A DNA stretch of 64,000 bases, taken from positions 1 through 64,000 of the forward strand of contig NZ_JAAKZY010000025.1 of the NCBI RefSeq assembly GCF_011045015.1, given 5' to 3'. Within the stretch, counting starts at the first letter, position 1. The number at the start of each line of letters is the position of its first letter. Below are positions 17,525 through 25,984 of the stretch, piece by piece. The translations under genes and the position numbers were made by a program. Source of the DNA: Streptomyces scabichelini. GTDB lineage: Bacteria > Actinomycetota > Actinomycetes > Streptomycetales > Streptomycetaceae. The notes under the pieces were generated by a model. The model had not been told where the DNA came from. It ran no database searches and saw only the letters and a list, made by a program, of their open reading frames with translations.

Positions 17525-17542
17525 TTGCACATATGTGCAGCT
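17525..17542. promoter_or_regulatory. SorC operator candidate before the dehydrogenase block
   Basis: TTTGCA-CATATG-TGCAGC, containing the perfect 14-bp palindrome TGCACATATGTGCA (17526-17539). It lies about 45 bases upstream of the start at 17585, with a further GTGCA...TGCAC pair just before it. It matches the arm/spacer layout of the site at 13528. Confidence 0.65.
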
Positions 17543-17584
17543 CCTGCGGTGGGTCACCGGCAGGGCGGCAGGAAGGACCGGAGC

Positions 17585-18916
17585 ATGAGTTACATGGATC
17601 AGTTGCGGCAGCGGGAGCGGGAGCTCGGCCGACCGGTCCGGGTGGGCCTCGTGGGTGCTGGACAGATGGGCCTCGGTTTCGTCGCGCAGGTGGCGCACAT
17701 CCCGGGCATGGACATCTCCGCGATCGCCGACATCGACCCGGAACGGGGCCACGAGGCGTTCAAGCGCTCCGACCGCGGCCCTGCGCTCAGCGGCGGTACG
17801 CCCGACGAACGCGCTGCGGCGGTGCTCGGGGGCCGACCGGTCGTCGTCACCGACGCGCTCGACCTCGTCTCGCTGCCGATCGACATCATCGTCGACGCCA
17901 GCGGTGTGCCGGATGTCGGCGCCTCCGTCGCCTTCTTCGGTCTGCTGGCGGGCAAGGACATCGCGCTGCTCAACGTGGAGTGCGATGTGACGGTCGGTCT
18001 GCTGCTGTCGACGGTGGCGCAGCGGATGGACCGGGTCTACACGGTGTGCCGCGGCGACGAACCGGTGGAGTGCAAGCGTCTGGTGGACTACGTGCGCGAC
18101 ATCGGGTTCAGCGTGGTCTGTGCCGGCAAGGGCAAGAACAACCCCCTCGACCCGACGGCGACCCCGGAGGCACTGGCCGATCAGGCCAAGGCCAAGGGCA
18201 TGAACCCGAAGATGCTGGCCAGTTTCGTCGACGGCTCCAAGACGATGATCGAGATGGTGGCGCTGGCCAACGCGACCGGCCTCCAGCTCAGCCGACGTGG
18301 CATGACCGGTCCCCACGCGACGGTCGCCGACCTGGCCAAGACCTTCCGCCCCGAAAGGGACGGAGGCGTGCTTCCCGCTGCCGGGGTGGTGGACTACTGC
18401 ACCGGTCCGGTCGCGCCGGGCGTGTTCGTCATCGGTCACAGCGACGATCCGGTCGTCACCGCCGAGATGGAGTACCTGTCGATGGGCGAGGGGCCGTACT
18501 ACACCTTCTACCGGCCCTACCACCTGGCCAGCGTCGAGGCTCCGCTCTCCGTCGCCGAGGCGGTCCTTGACCGCACCCCGAGCCTCGCGCCGACGGTGTG
18601 GAACGCCGAGGTGGTCGCCGTCGCCAAGCGGGACCTGCGGGCCGGCGAACGCGTCGACGGCATCGGCGGATCCACCGTGTACGGCCTCGCCGAGAGCGCT
18701 GAGGCGACGGCGGCCGGTGGTCTGGTGCCCCTGGGCCTTGCCGCCGGAGCCGAGGTGGTGCGGGACGTCCCCGCCGGCACCCTGCTCACCGACCAGGACG
18801 TGCGGATCGACCACAGCACCATGATCGCGACACTGCGGCGCCTCCAGGACCGGCTGCTCGCGGGCGAGCGGATCGACCTGCCGACGACGGTGCCGACCGA
18901 CTCCCTGGCCGCGTGA
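17585..18916 (+). CDS. COG4091-type NAD(P)-dependent oxidoreductase with SAF domain
   Basis: A 443-residue protein. The N-terminal Rossmann domain ([18 protein letters not shown]) resembles homoserine dehydrogenase; the middle holds [16 protein letters not shown] and [15 protein letters not shown]; the C-terminal about 80 residues form a SAF-like domain ([31 protein letters not shown]). Family members of this architecture are recurrently found beside glucitol-type PTS genes. It probably oxidises the incoming phosphorylated polyol or a derivative; the substrate is not known. Its stop overlaps the start region of E1 alpha. Confidence 0.8.
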   Translation: MSYMDQLRQRERELGRPVRVGLVGAGQMGLGFVAQVAHIPGMDISAIADIDPERGHEAFKRSDRGPALSGGTPDERAAAVLGGRPVVVTDALDLVSLPIDIIVDASGVPDVGASVAFFGLLAGKDIALLNVECDVTVGLLLSTVAQRMDRVYTVCRGDEPVECKRLVDYVRDIGFSVVCAGKGKNNPLDPTATPEALADQAKAKGMNPKMLASFVDGSKTMIEMVALANATGLQLSRRGMTGPHATVADLAKTFRPERDGGVLPAAGVVDYCTGPVAPGVFVIGHSDDPVVTAEMEYLSMGEGPYYTFYRPYHLASVEAPLSVAEAVLDRTPSLAPTVWNAEVVAVAKRDLRAGERVDGIGGSTVYGLAESAEATAAGGLVPLGLAAGAEVVRDVPAGTLLTDQDVRIDHSTMIATLRRLQDRLLAGERIDLPTTVPTDSLAA

Positions 18917-18930
18917 GGAAGACCGTGAGC

Positions 18931-19899
18931 ATGGACCTGATCAAGGACGCCGAGCCGGCCCGTTCCGCTCTCACCACGATGTGGACCATCCGCCGGTTCG
19001 AGGAAGCGGTGGACGACCTGTTCGCCCGCGGCATGATGCACGGCACCATGCACCTGTCGATCGGTCAGGAAGCAGTGCCGGTCGGTGCCTGCGCCGAACT
19101 GCGCGACGGCGACTACATCACCTCGACCCACCGCGGCCACGGACACTGCATCGCCCGCGGCGCCCGACTCGACCGCATGATGGCCGAGTTGCTCGCCAAG
19201 GAGACCGGCTACTGCCGTGGCCGCGGCGGTTCGATGCACATCGCCGACGTCGCGACGGGCAACCTGGGCGCGAACGGCATCGTCGCCGGCGGCGTGCCCA
19301 TTGCCGCTGGCGCCGCGCTGGCGAGCCGGCTGCGCGGCGAGGACCGGGTCGCGCTGAGCTTCTTCGGCGACGGCGCGGTCAATGAGGGTGCCTGGCACGA
19401 AGGAGTCAACCTCGCCGCCATCTGGGACCTGCCCGTGGTGTTCATCTGCGAGAACAACAACTACGGGATGTCCATGTCCGTCCAGCGGGCGTTCCGCGTG
19501 GAACGCCTGGCCGAGCGCGCCGCCGGCTACGGCATCCCCGGCGTGACCGTGGACGGCAACGACGTGCCCGCGGTGCAGGAAGCTGTCCGCACCGCCGTCG
19601 AACGAGCCCGCGCGGGCGACGGCCCGACCTTCGTGGAAGCACTCACCTATCGGTGGAAGGGCCACTCCAAGAGCGACAAGAACCTCTACCGTACGCGCGA
19701 GGAGATCGACCAGTGGCGAGAGCAGGACCCGATCGCCCGCTACACCGCCACCCTGCTCGACGCCGGCACACTCACCGAGGCAGAGGCGCAGCAGTGCCAA
19801 GCCGACGCACGTGAGGCGGTGCGCGAGGCCGTACGCACGGCGAACGCCGCCCCCGACGCCAGCGCAGCGGAACTCACGTCGGCCGTCTACGCCGTCTGA
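18931..19899 (+). CDS. Acetoin/2-oxoacid dehydrogenase-like E1 alpha subunit
   Basis: A 322-residue TPP enzyme subunit. The thiamine-pyrophosphate motif [17 protein letters not shown]...ENNNYGM is intact, as is RGGSMHI and the phosphorylation-loop-like [10 protein letters not shown]. The start at 18931 was chosen because GAGGAAG lies nine bases upstream. It is closest in layout to AcoA-type E1 alpha proteins. With E1 beta it should decarboxylate a 2-oxoacid or cleave an acyloin and pass the acyl group to the lipoyl arm of E2. Confidence 0.88.
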   Translation: MDLIKDAEPARSALTTMWTIRRFEEAVDDLFARGMMHGTMHLSIGQEAVPVGACAELRDGDYITSTHRGHGHCIARGARLDRMMAELLAKETGYCRGRGGSMHIADVATGNLGANGIVAGGVPIAAGAALASRLRGEDRVALSFFGDGAVNEGAWHEGVNLAAIWDLPVVFICENNNYGMSMSVQRAFRVERLAERAAGYGIPGVTVDGNDVPAVQEAVRTAVERARAGDGPTFVEALTYRWKGHSKSDKNLYRTREEIDQWREQDPIARYTATLLDAGTLTEAEAQQCQADAREAVREAVRTANAAPDASAAELTSAVYAV

Positions 19900-19917
19900 C
19901 TCTCTGGAGACCCGTAC

Positions 19918-20967
19918 ATGACCACCACACTCCCGAGCCCGGCGGCTGCGACGACGACGCGGCCGTCGGCCGACCCGTCAGAGCGCACCCTCACCTACGC
20001 CGAAGCGGTCCGCGAGGCCCTGGCCGAAGCCATGCAGACCGACCCCCGCGTCTTCATTCTCGGCGAGGACATCGGCGTCTACGGAGGCGCCTTCGGCGTC
20101 ACCGGAGACCTGGTGCACCGCTTCGGCGAGGACCGTGTGCGCGACACCCCGATCAGCGAACTCGGCATCGTCGGCGCGGCGGTCGGCGCCGCGCTGGCCG
20201 ACATGCGGCCCATCGTGGAGATCCAGTTCTCCGACTTCACGGCCCAGGCCATGGACCAGATCGCCAACCAGGCCGCGAAAATCCACTTCATGCTCGGTGG
20301 CGCGGCCCGCGTCCCGATGGTGCTGCGCGCCCCGACCGGCTCCGGTACCGGCGCCGCCGCCCAGCACTCCCAGAGCCTGGAGACCTGGTTCGCCCACATC
20401 CCCGGACTGAAGGTCGTCATGCCCGCGACCCCGGCGGACGCCAAGGGCCTGCTGCTGGCCGCGATCGACGACCCCAACCCGGTCATCGTGCTGGAGCACA
20501 AACTGCTCTACAAGCAGAGCGGCCCGGTGCCCACCGGCGCCGATCGCGTTCCGCTCGGGCGGGCGGCGGTCCGCCGGAGGGGGCAGGACCTGACCATCGT
20601 GGCTACGGGCATCATGGTGTCGCGAGCCGAGGAGGCCGCCCAGCAACTGCTCGCCGAGGAAGACATCAGCGCGACCGTCGTGGACCCGCGCACCCTTGTC
20701 CCTCTGGACGAAGCGGCGATCATCTCCGAAGTGGCCGCAACCGGGCGTGCCCTGCTGGTCCAGGAAGCCCCCCGGACCTGCGGCTACATGGCGGAGATCG
20801 CCGCGCTGATCGCCGACTCGGAGGCGTTCGGCCGCCTTCGGGCCCCGATCCGCCGGCTCAGCGGCCTGGACGTACCGATCCCCTACGCTCCCCAGCTGGA
20901 GCGCGCGGCCGTGCCCCAGGTCCCCGACATCGTGGCCGAGGCCACCCGTCTGGTCAGGTCGTGGTGA
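19918..20967 (+). CDS. Acetoin/2-oxoacid dehydrogenase-like E1 beta subunit
   Basis: A 349-residue transketolase-like beta subunit: [17 protein letters not shown] near the start, [30 protein letters not shown], and the C-terminal transketolase domain ([14 protein letters not shown]). The first 20 residues are a low-complexity Thr/Pro stretch. It is 18 bases after E1 alpha, and its stop overlaps the E2 start (TGATG). Confidence 0.88.
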   Translation: MTTTLPSPAAATTTRPSADPSERTLTYAEAVREALAEAMQTDPRVFILGEDIGVYGGAFGVTGDLVHRFGEDRVRDTPISELGIVGAAVGAALADMRPIVEIQFSDFTAQAMDQIANQAAKIHFMLGGAARVPMVLRAPTGSGTGAAAQHSQSLETWFAHIPGLKVVMPATPADAKGLLLAAIDDPNPVIVLEHKLLYKQSGPVPTGADRVPLGRAAVRRRGQDLTIVATGIMVSRAEEAAQQLLAEEDISATVVDPRTLVPLDEAAIISEVAATGRALLVQEAPRTCGYMAEIAALIADSEAFGRLRAPIRRLSGLDVPIPYAPQLERAAVPQVPDIVAEATRLVRSW

Positions 20968-22157
20968 TGGCCGAGATCCCCCTGGTCATGCCCAAGATGT
21001 CCATGACGATGGAGGAGGGCACGTTCCTGACCTGGCACAAGGCGGAGGGCGACGAGATCCGCTCCGGCGACGTGGTGTGCGAGGTCGCGACCGACAAGGT
21101 CGACATGGAGGTGGAATCTCCCGTCGACGGAATCCTGGTCCGGCTGGTGGCTCAGCCGGACGATGTCGTGCCTGTCGGCGAACCGATCGCCTACCTCAGC
21201 AGCGCCGCAGGCGACTTGTTGGGCGACCTCCTCGACGCACCAGCCGAGGCGGATGCCCCTCCGCCCGCTCCGGCGGTGCTCGCCACCACGCCCACTCCGC
21301 CGTCGTCCCTCTCGACGGTCGTGTCGGCCGTGCCGCTCGCCCGACGCCGGGCGGTGGAACTCGGCGTGGACCTCGCGACCCTCCACGGCACCGGACCGGG
21401 CGGGACCATCAGAGTGGTCGACGTCGAGGCCGTCACCTCCCAGCTCGTCGCGCCCGCGGCCCAGGTACTTCACCGTCCGTCAGCCACCAACGGCACACTG
21501 GCAGGCACAGGCACACCGGCCTTGCGGCACAGGTACCGCAGGGCTGTCGCCCGCCAGACCAGCGCAAGCGCCGCCATCCCTCAGGCTGTCGTCTTCCGTG
21601 ACCTCGACCTCGGGGCGGTTGCGGAGCGCCGCGGCCTGAGCGGCTGGACCAGCCTGATCGTACGGGCGTACGCGGATGCCCTGCGGGACAGCCCGCTCAA
21701 CGCCCGGTGGACCGGGGAGGGCAGCGAGGTATGGTCCGACGTCGCGGTGGCGTTGATGGTGGACACCGAACGCGGCCCGGTCGCCCCGGTGCTCGTCAAC
21801 CCCGACCGGCTCCCGATCGACGAGCTGGACGACCGCGTCGGGCGCATGACCGACCAGGCCCGCGGCGGCAAGGTGCCGGTTGAGCACCTGACCGCGGCCA
21901 CCACCACCGTGCACGACCTGGGCGCCCTGGGCGTCGACGCCTTCCAGGTACTGCTCAACCCGCCCCAGGCGACCGCGCTCTCGGTCGGTGCGGTGGCCCC
22001 GCACGTCGTCCCCGTCGGCGACGGAGTCGGGGTACGCACCCGCTGCCGGGTCGGTCTCACCGTCGACCACCGCGTCGGTGACGGCGCGGACGCCGCGCGC
22101 CTGCTGGACGCGGTCCAGCGGCGTCTGGACGACCCGAACTGGCTCGGATGGCGGTGA
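20967..22157 (+). CDS. Dihydrolipoamide acyltransferase (E2)
   Basis: A 396-residue E2. It has one lipoyl domain with the lipoylated Lys in ATDKVDMEVES (residue about 42), an Ala/Pro linker, a peripheral-subunit-binding domain (VPLARRRAVELGVDLATLHGTGPGG), and an acyltransferase core ending in TVDHRVGDGADAARLL with the catalytic His and Asp. No E3 (dihydrolipoamide dehydrogenase) gene follows; the complex must share a housekeeping E3. The acyl group transferred to CoA is unknown. Confidence 0.88.
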   Translation: MAEIPLVMPKMSMTMEEGTFLTWHKAEGDEIRSGDVVCEVATDKVDMEVESPVDGILVRLVAQPDDVVPVGEPIAYLSSAAGDLLGDLLDAPAEADAPPPAPAVLATTPTPPSSLSTVVSAVPLARRRAVELGVDLATLHGTGPGGTIRVVDVEAVTSQLVAPAAQVLHRPSATNGTLAGTGTPALRHRYRRAVARQTSASAAIPQAVVFRDLDLGAVAERRGLSGWTSLIVRAYADALRDSPLNARWTGEGSEVWSDVAVALMVDTERGPVAPVLVNPDRLPIDELDDRVGRMTDQARGGKVPVEHLTAATTTVHDLGALGVDAFQVLLNPPQATALSVGAVAPHVVPVGDGVGVRTRCRVGLTVDHRVGDGADAARLLDAVQRRLDDPNWLGWR

Positions 22158-22233
22158 ACCTGCCGCTCACCCAGGGTCGCTCCGACGACTGCTCAGCGGG
22201 CGCCCGCGCCACCACCGGTGGCACATGAACGCG

Positions 22234-22286
22234 CTGCCGTCCGTCCACATTGTCCTTGCCCTGACTGCCAGTGGACGCGGCGGCAG
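22234..22286. terminator. Possible terminator between convergent E2 and SorC genes
   Basis: CTGCCG (22234) with CGGCAG (22281) and GTCCAC (22243) with GTGGAC (22271) form a long imperfect hairpin in the gap between the convergent genes. There is no U-tract. Confidence 0.4.
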
Positions 22287-22391
22287 CGTGCTGTCCAGGT
22301 TCTCAGGCAGCGGGTCATGCCCTGACGTATCTGACGTATCGCTGGACGGGATGCGACATGCATGCGGTATGCGGCGTGCGGACGGATCCGC

Positions 22392-23339
22392 TCAGGCCGC
22401 GGCAAGCAGCGCCTCCGCCAGCTGGGCATCGCAGATGAGGGCGTCCACGTAGTGTCCGCGCAACGCACCCAGCACGCCCCGTGCCTTCTCGACGCCCGCG
22501 GCCAGCCCCACCACGGTCGGTATCTGACGGAGGTCTTCCAGCGAGATGGCCAGCACCCTGTCCTCGACCGCTCCGTGTACCGGGTTGCCGTCCTCGTCGA
22601 AGAACCGGGCGCACACATCACCCACCGGCTTCGCCGCTTCAAAGGCCGCCCGGTCGCGATCGCTCAGGTGGAGCGACTCGATGACCGCCGCGGAGGAGCC
22701 CACCCCCACCGCGCCGACACCGAGGAAGGCCACGGAGGACTTGCGGCCGGCGTCCAGCACGCCGACGATGGACGGCTCGGTCATCAGGGTGTCACGTGAT
22801 GCCTTGGTCTCCAGAAGGGCGGGCGCGTGGAGTCGCTGGTAGGTGGTGTCCAGGCGGTCGGCCAGCTCCCGCACCAGTTCCTCGCCGGTGATCTCCGAGG
22901 CCACGGCGGAAAGTCCGCCCACCAGGGGAAGAATCTCCACCGCGAGGTCCTGCCCGGAGGGGACGGCATTCACCATGGCCTGGAGCGTGCTCCCCCAGGA
23001 GAGCGAGATGCTGCTGCCGGGCTTGACCGTGTCCAGCATCCAGGCGGCCGCCAGCTCCCCCACCTTGGCCAGCGCCGACTCGTCGGTGCGCACGGAGGCC
23101 ACGCGGCAGGAGGACACTCCGAAGGCGGCCTGCAGCCGCTCCTCCAGATCCAGATCGCGTCCGGCCGGATCGTTGATCCGGATCTCCACGATCCCCTGGT
23201 CACGTGCGGCAGTGAGGATGCGTGAGACGTTCGAGCGGCTGACCCCCAAGGCGCTGGCCACCTGCTGCTGCGACAAATTGTCCAGGTAGTAGAGCCGTGC
23301 CGCCTTCACCAAGAGGTCACGTTCGCGGGACGCCGGCAT
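22392..23339 (-). CDS. Second SorC-type sugar-binding transcriptional regulator
   Basis: A 315-residue paralogue of the regulator at 12119: HTH in YYLDNLSQQQVASALGVSRSNVSRIL and a SorC effector domain (LSWGSTLQAMV, ILPLVGGLSAV, FLGVGAVGVGSSAAVIESL, VEDRVLAISLEDL). The ATG at 23339 follows GAGGGGGTGGAC. It converges on the end of the E1/E2 genes and closes the locus. Two SorC paralogues bracketing one operon suggest either two effector signals or control of different transcripts. Confidence 0.9.
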   Translation of the reverse strand: MPASRERDLLVKAARLYYLDNLSQQQVASALGVSRSNVSRILTAARDQGIVEIRINDPAGRDLDLEERLQAAFGVSSCRVASVRTDESALAKVGELAAAWMLDTVKPGSSISLSWGSTLQAMVNAVPSGQDLAVEILPLVGGLSAVASEITGEELVRELADRLDTTYQRLHAPALLETKASRDTLMTEPSIVGVLDAGRKSSVAFLGVGAVGVGSSAAVIESLHLSDRDRAAFEAAKPVGDVCARFFDEDGNPVHGAVEDRVLAISLEDLRQIPTVVGLAAGVEKARGVLGALRGHYVDALICDAQLAEALLAAA

Positions 23340-23531
23340 GTCCACCCCCTCACCTCGCCCTGTCGTCACATCTGCTCAGATTGTTGCACAGCCGACCACT
23401 ACGTCGTTCCGCTCAGAGACTTAACCGGCAGTTCCCGGCCTGCTTACAACTTCCCGCGCGGGTTCTCCTTCGACCCACGGACCTGGACAGGGAGTGACTC
23501 GCATGGAATTATTATCACGTCCGTGAATTTA

Positions 23532-23551
23532 ATACTCACATATGTGAGTAT
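23532..23551. promoter_or_regulatory. 20-bp perfect palindrome (operator candidate)
   Basis: ATACTCACATATGTGAGTAT is perfectly self-complementary, in an unusually AT-rich stretch about 190 bases upstream of the SorC gene and 225 before the small protein gene at 23777. Its CACATATGTG core is shared with the SorC-type site at 17526. Confidence 0.7.
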
Positions 23552-23776
23552 CGAGCGAGGTCCAGCGACCCGGTGAGCGAATCGTTATGGTTGAACGCCC
23601 AATCACCCCACGCGCCTGGTGCACCTGGAACTGACGGCAGAACCACCGCTCATTCGATGCCGCGGACGCAGCCCGGCCAGTCAGGTCACTGGCCGTCCCT
23701 GCCCCCACCCCGACTGATTGCCGCACTACTTGCACGACGGGCGCGGTGCGCCTTTGAGGAAGCCAAGGAGCCGACC

Positions 23777-24088
23777 ATGACCGAAACCACGGAGACCGCG
23801 TATCTGGAGTGCACCTGCAGCGGAGAGCAGCTTCATCGGCTCACCTACGTCCACGGCTGCCTGCTCACGATCATCTGTGACAACTGCGGAAAAACCACCA
23901 CGATGCCCAGAGAACTGGTCATAGGGCAGTACACCCGGGACTTCCGCGGCCGTCTCGGCCGGCTGCCCGCCAAGCTCCGGTCTGATGCCCAAGACCATCC
24001 GGTGCGCTTCGTGGTCGGCATGCCGGCCAAGGTGATCAACAAGCTTGGCCAAGTGCTGCACGAGATCAAACTGATCGCCCGAACCTGA
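23777..24088 (+). CDS. Small Cys-rich conserved protein
   Basis: A 103-residue protein starting MTETTETAYLECTCSGEQ with a CxC and a later CDNCGK knuckle, followed by a basic helical half (RDFRGRLGRLPAKLRSD). CAAGGAGCCGACC precedes the ATG. It resembles small actinobacterial proteins of unknown function. Zinc binding through the four Cys is plausible. No operon partner. Confidence 0.7.
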   Translation: MTETTETAYLECTCSGEQLHRLTYVHGCLLTIICDNCGKTTTMPRELVIGQYTRDFRGRLGRLPAKLRSDAQDHPVRFVVGMPAKVINKLGQVLHEIKLIART

Positions 24089-24467
24089 CCCGGCCAGTCC
24101 GCAACGTCTCGAACAGACGGCAGGATGGCTGAGATCAGTGCGGCGAGGGCGGGGCGGGGTTGTCGTTTTTCCTGCGCCACGCGAGGTGCAGCGGCTGGTG
24201 CCGGCGGGCGGAAACCTGGACCCGGGGTTCGCCTTCGGCCTCCTTGCGCTCCTGCGCCCACGCGCTCACTCTCCGGATGCTGCCGTCCAGGTACAGGCTG
24301 AAGGGTGCGGCCATGGCGTCGCCGACCGTCTCGGTCAGCCACTGGTGCCAGTGTCCCGGAGCAACTGGCGTCTCTGCGCTGGCAGGAGAGCGACCACGAG
24401 ATGCAGGCAGCCCTCTTGAATGCGCCTCAGTCCGGGGCCTCCTGCATCACCGGGGCTTTCGGCGCCG
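24089..24467. other. Gap with possible minus-strand coding remnant
   Basis: Nothing complete. On the minus strand about 24390-24170 one frame reads HWHQWLTETVGDAMAAP, then SIRRVSAWAQERKEAEGE and a stop, which looks protein-like but lacks a start and is only about 80 codons. I cannot assign it. Confidence 0.3.
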
Positions 24468-25049
24468 TCAGGTGCGATCAGACCGCCGACGGGCAAGAGC
24501 CGCCATGACCGGGTTGTAGTTGATCTGACCGCACCACCGGAGGGAGGGGTGGGGTTCGCTGTGGCGCCGGACCGCCTCCACCAGAGTGCGCCATCCGACT
24601 TGGGGCAGTGTGATGCGATAGCGGACTCGGGCCAGTTCTGGTGCCAGAGGTTCGTCATCGTGGATCAGCGCACGCAGGACCGGGTCGCGGTCATTGGCCG
24701 GGCCGCGGGGAACCACCTCCAGCGATACGGCCTGTGCGGCGTAGTACACGCCGATGCCGGCCACCGATTCCCACCGGATGACCTGCTGGGCACGGCCATT
24801 GTGGACCCATAGTCCCGTGTGGTCTGCGGCGATCTTTTGATGCCGCTGCCGCCATGCCACCACCAGCATCAGTACGCCGAGCGCGCCAACCCCCACCATG
24901 ACCAGTGTCTCCGTGGTGACCCGGCCCGTCACCAGTCCGCCCACCCCAAAGAACCCAAGGAGAAGTGGGACGACAGCCGCAATCAGCAGGCCCAGCATGG
25001 TCCTGCGGCCGGCATGCAGCACCGTGGCATGAGGGGATGGAGAGAGCAT
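24468..25049 (-). CDS. Membrane protein with PH-like cytoplasmic domain
   Basis: A 193-residue protein: two membrane segments (MLGLLIAAVVPLLLGFFG and VMVGVGALGVLMLVVAW), then a soluble region reading IAADHTGLWVHNGRAQQVIRWESVAGIGVYY, typical of bacterial PH-like domains, and a C-terminal RYRITLPQVGWRTLVEAV. The start at 25049 is the Met nearest the first conserved part; no strong ribosome site is visible. Function unknown. Confidence 0.7.
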   Translation of the reverse strand: MLSPSPHATVLHAGRRTMLGLLIAAVVPLLLGFFGVGGLVTGRVTTETLVMVGVGALGVLMLVVAWRQRHQKIAADHTGLWVHNGRAQQVIRWESVAGIGVYYAAQAVSLEVVPRGPANDRDPVLRALIHDDEPLAPELARVRYRITLPQVGWRTLVEAVRRHSEPHPSLRWCGQINYNPVMAALARRRSDRT

Positions 25050-25264
25050 GACATGAGAGTTTAGGAGGCGTCGGCAGCCGGGGCTCGGACGCGCGGGCAC
25101 TGGGCACAGTGACCGCAGTGAGGTTCAGCCGGACGTCCATGCCGAGGGGTTGGACCAGAACAGCGGGTGAGGCCTCGCCGGTCGGCCGGAGTGAGCAGCG
25201 CGGCCCACATCGGAACGTCCCTCTGAGGAGGAGACACGCATGCTGCATCGGCTTCACGGAATGC

Positions 25265-25300
25265 GTCGGGCCTCCGGAACACGTGTTCCGGAGGCCCGAC
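25265..25300. terminator. Perfect 36-bp palindrome, terminator of the cold-shock gene
   Basis: GTCGGGCCTCCGGAAC and its exact complement flank ACGT, giving an 18-bp self-complementary arm. It lies 18 bases downstream of the cold-shock gene's stop on the minus strand. The rest of 25050-25264 shows no gene. Confidence 0.8.
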
Positions 25301-25317
25301 GAAGTGTGACCACGATG

Positions 25318-25522
25318 TCAGGCGGGCGTGATGTTCTCCGCCTGCGGGCCCTTCTGCCCCTGAGTGACGTCGAAGGTCACGACCTGGCCTTCCAGCAGCT
25401 CGCGGAAGCCGAAGGAGTTGATGTTGGAGTAGTGCGCGAAGACGGTCCGGTCCGCCGCCGTCCTGGGCAATGAAGCCGAAGCCCTTTTCGGCGTTGAACC
25501 ACTTGACGGTTCCCCTGGCCAT
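25318..25522 (-). pseudogene. CspA-family cold-shock gene with one-base insertion
   Basis: The frame from ATG 25522 gives MARGTVKWFNAEKGFGFIAQ with RNP-1, then breaks. After one extra base near 25443, another frame continues FAHYSNINSFGFRELLEGQ and ends QGQKGPQAENITPA. Joined, it is a normal 67-residue cold-shock protein (68 codons plus one base over 205 nt). As written, the product would lose RNP-2. Everything else, including start, stop and terminator, is conserved, so either a very recent mutation or a sequence error. Confidence 0.85.
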
Positions 25523-25834
25523 ACTGGTGCCTTCCAGTCGATATCGGACCAGCATCGCGCGGATCCGGAGGTGATCGCCCTGGTCCGGCGCTGCACAGCA
25601 AAGCGCCCGCGCCGGAGCGCGGGCAGGTACTGCGAACCATGACATCTGAACAGCGCCGCTACACGGCGAAACCATCTCCTACCAGAGAGCAACAGCCGTG
25701 ATCCAGCCGGGGCATGAATGCTCTCAGTAGTGATCCGCGCGTCGGCGCTCAGTGCCGACCCAGGCCGGGATGCGGGCGCCGTGGCCTCGCTTGGCATAGT
25801 TGGCCCCCACTGAAGCGGCGGGGAAGGAAGGGGC
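25523..25834. other. Upstream region of the cold-shock gene
   Basis: Long leader and promoter region for the minus-strand cold-shock gene, as is usual for csp genes. Frames here show no family resemblance. No clear -10/-35 was fixed. Confidence 0.4.
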
Positions 25835-25957
25835 ATGGACGAGGAACCGGAGTGCTACCGGGTCGAGTTCGCGAGTGGTACTGCCGCCCCGGTGGCGAAG
25901 CGGCGCTCCTTCCGCGACCACGAGCGCAACGACATCGAAGCTGACCTGCCCGGCTGA
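25835..25957 (+). CDS. Small hypothetical protein, 40 aa
   Basis: A short frame with a very good ribosome site (GGAAGGAAGGGGC) directly before ATG: MDEEPECYRVEFASGT..., rich in charged residues and ending just upstream of the IS30 element. It may be intact or the start of a gene cut by the insertion. No family recognised. Confidence 0.4.
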   Translation: MDEEPECYRVEFASGTAAPVAKRRSFRDHERNDIEADLPG

Positions 25958-25984
25958 CCCCCTGGACCGGCCTTGGGTTCTAGA

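Larger units (their letters stand above)
16910..17584. other. 675-bp gap with tandem repeat and operator
   Basis: No supported gene. Holds a 20-bp tandem repeat (17096-17135) and, close to the next gene, a SorC-type palindrome (17525-17542) in a locally AT-richer stretch. The gap and operator suggest that the dehydrogenase block starts its own transcript. Confidence 0.6.

Noticed and set aside
17420..18814. 464-codon minus-strand frame opposite the SAF oxidoreductase
   Set aside because: Shadow of the COG4091-type gene; no family resemblance.
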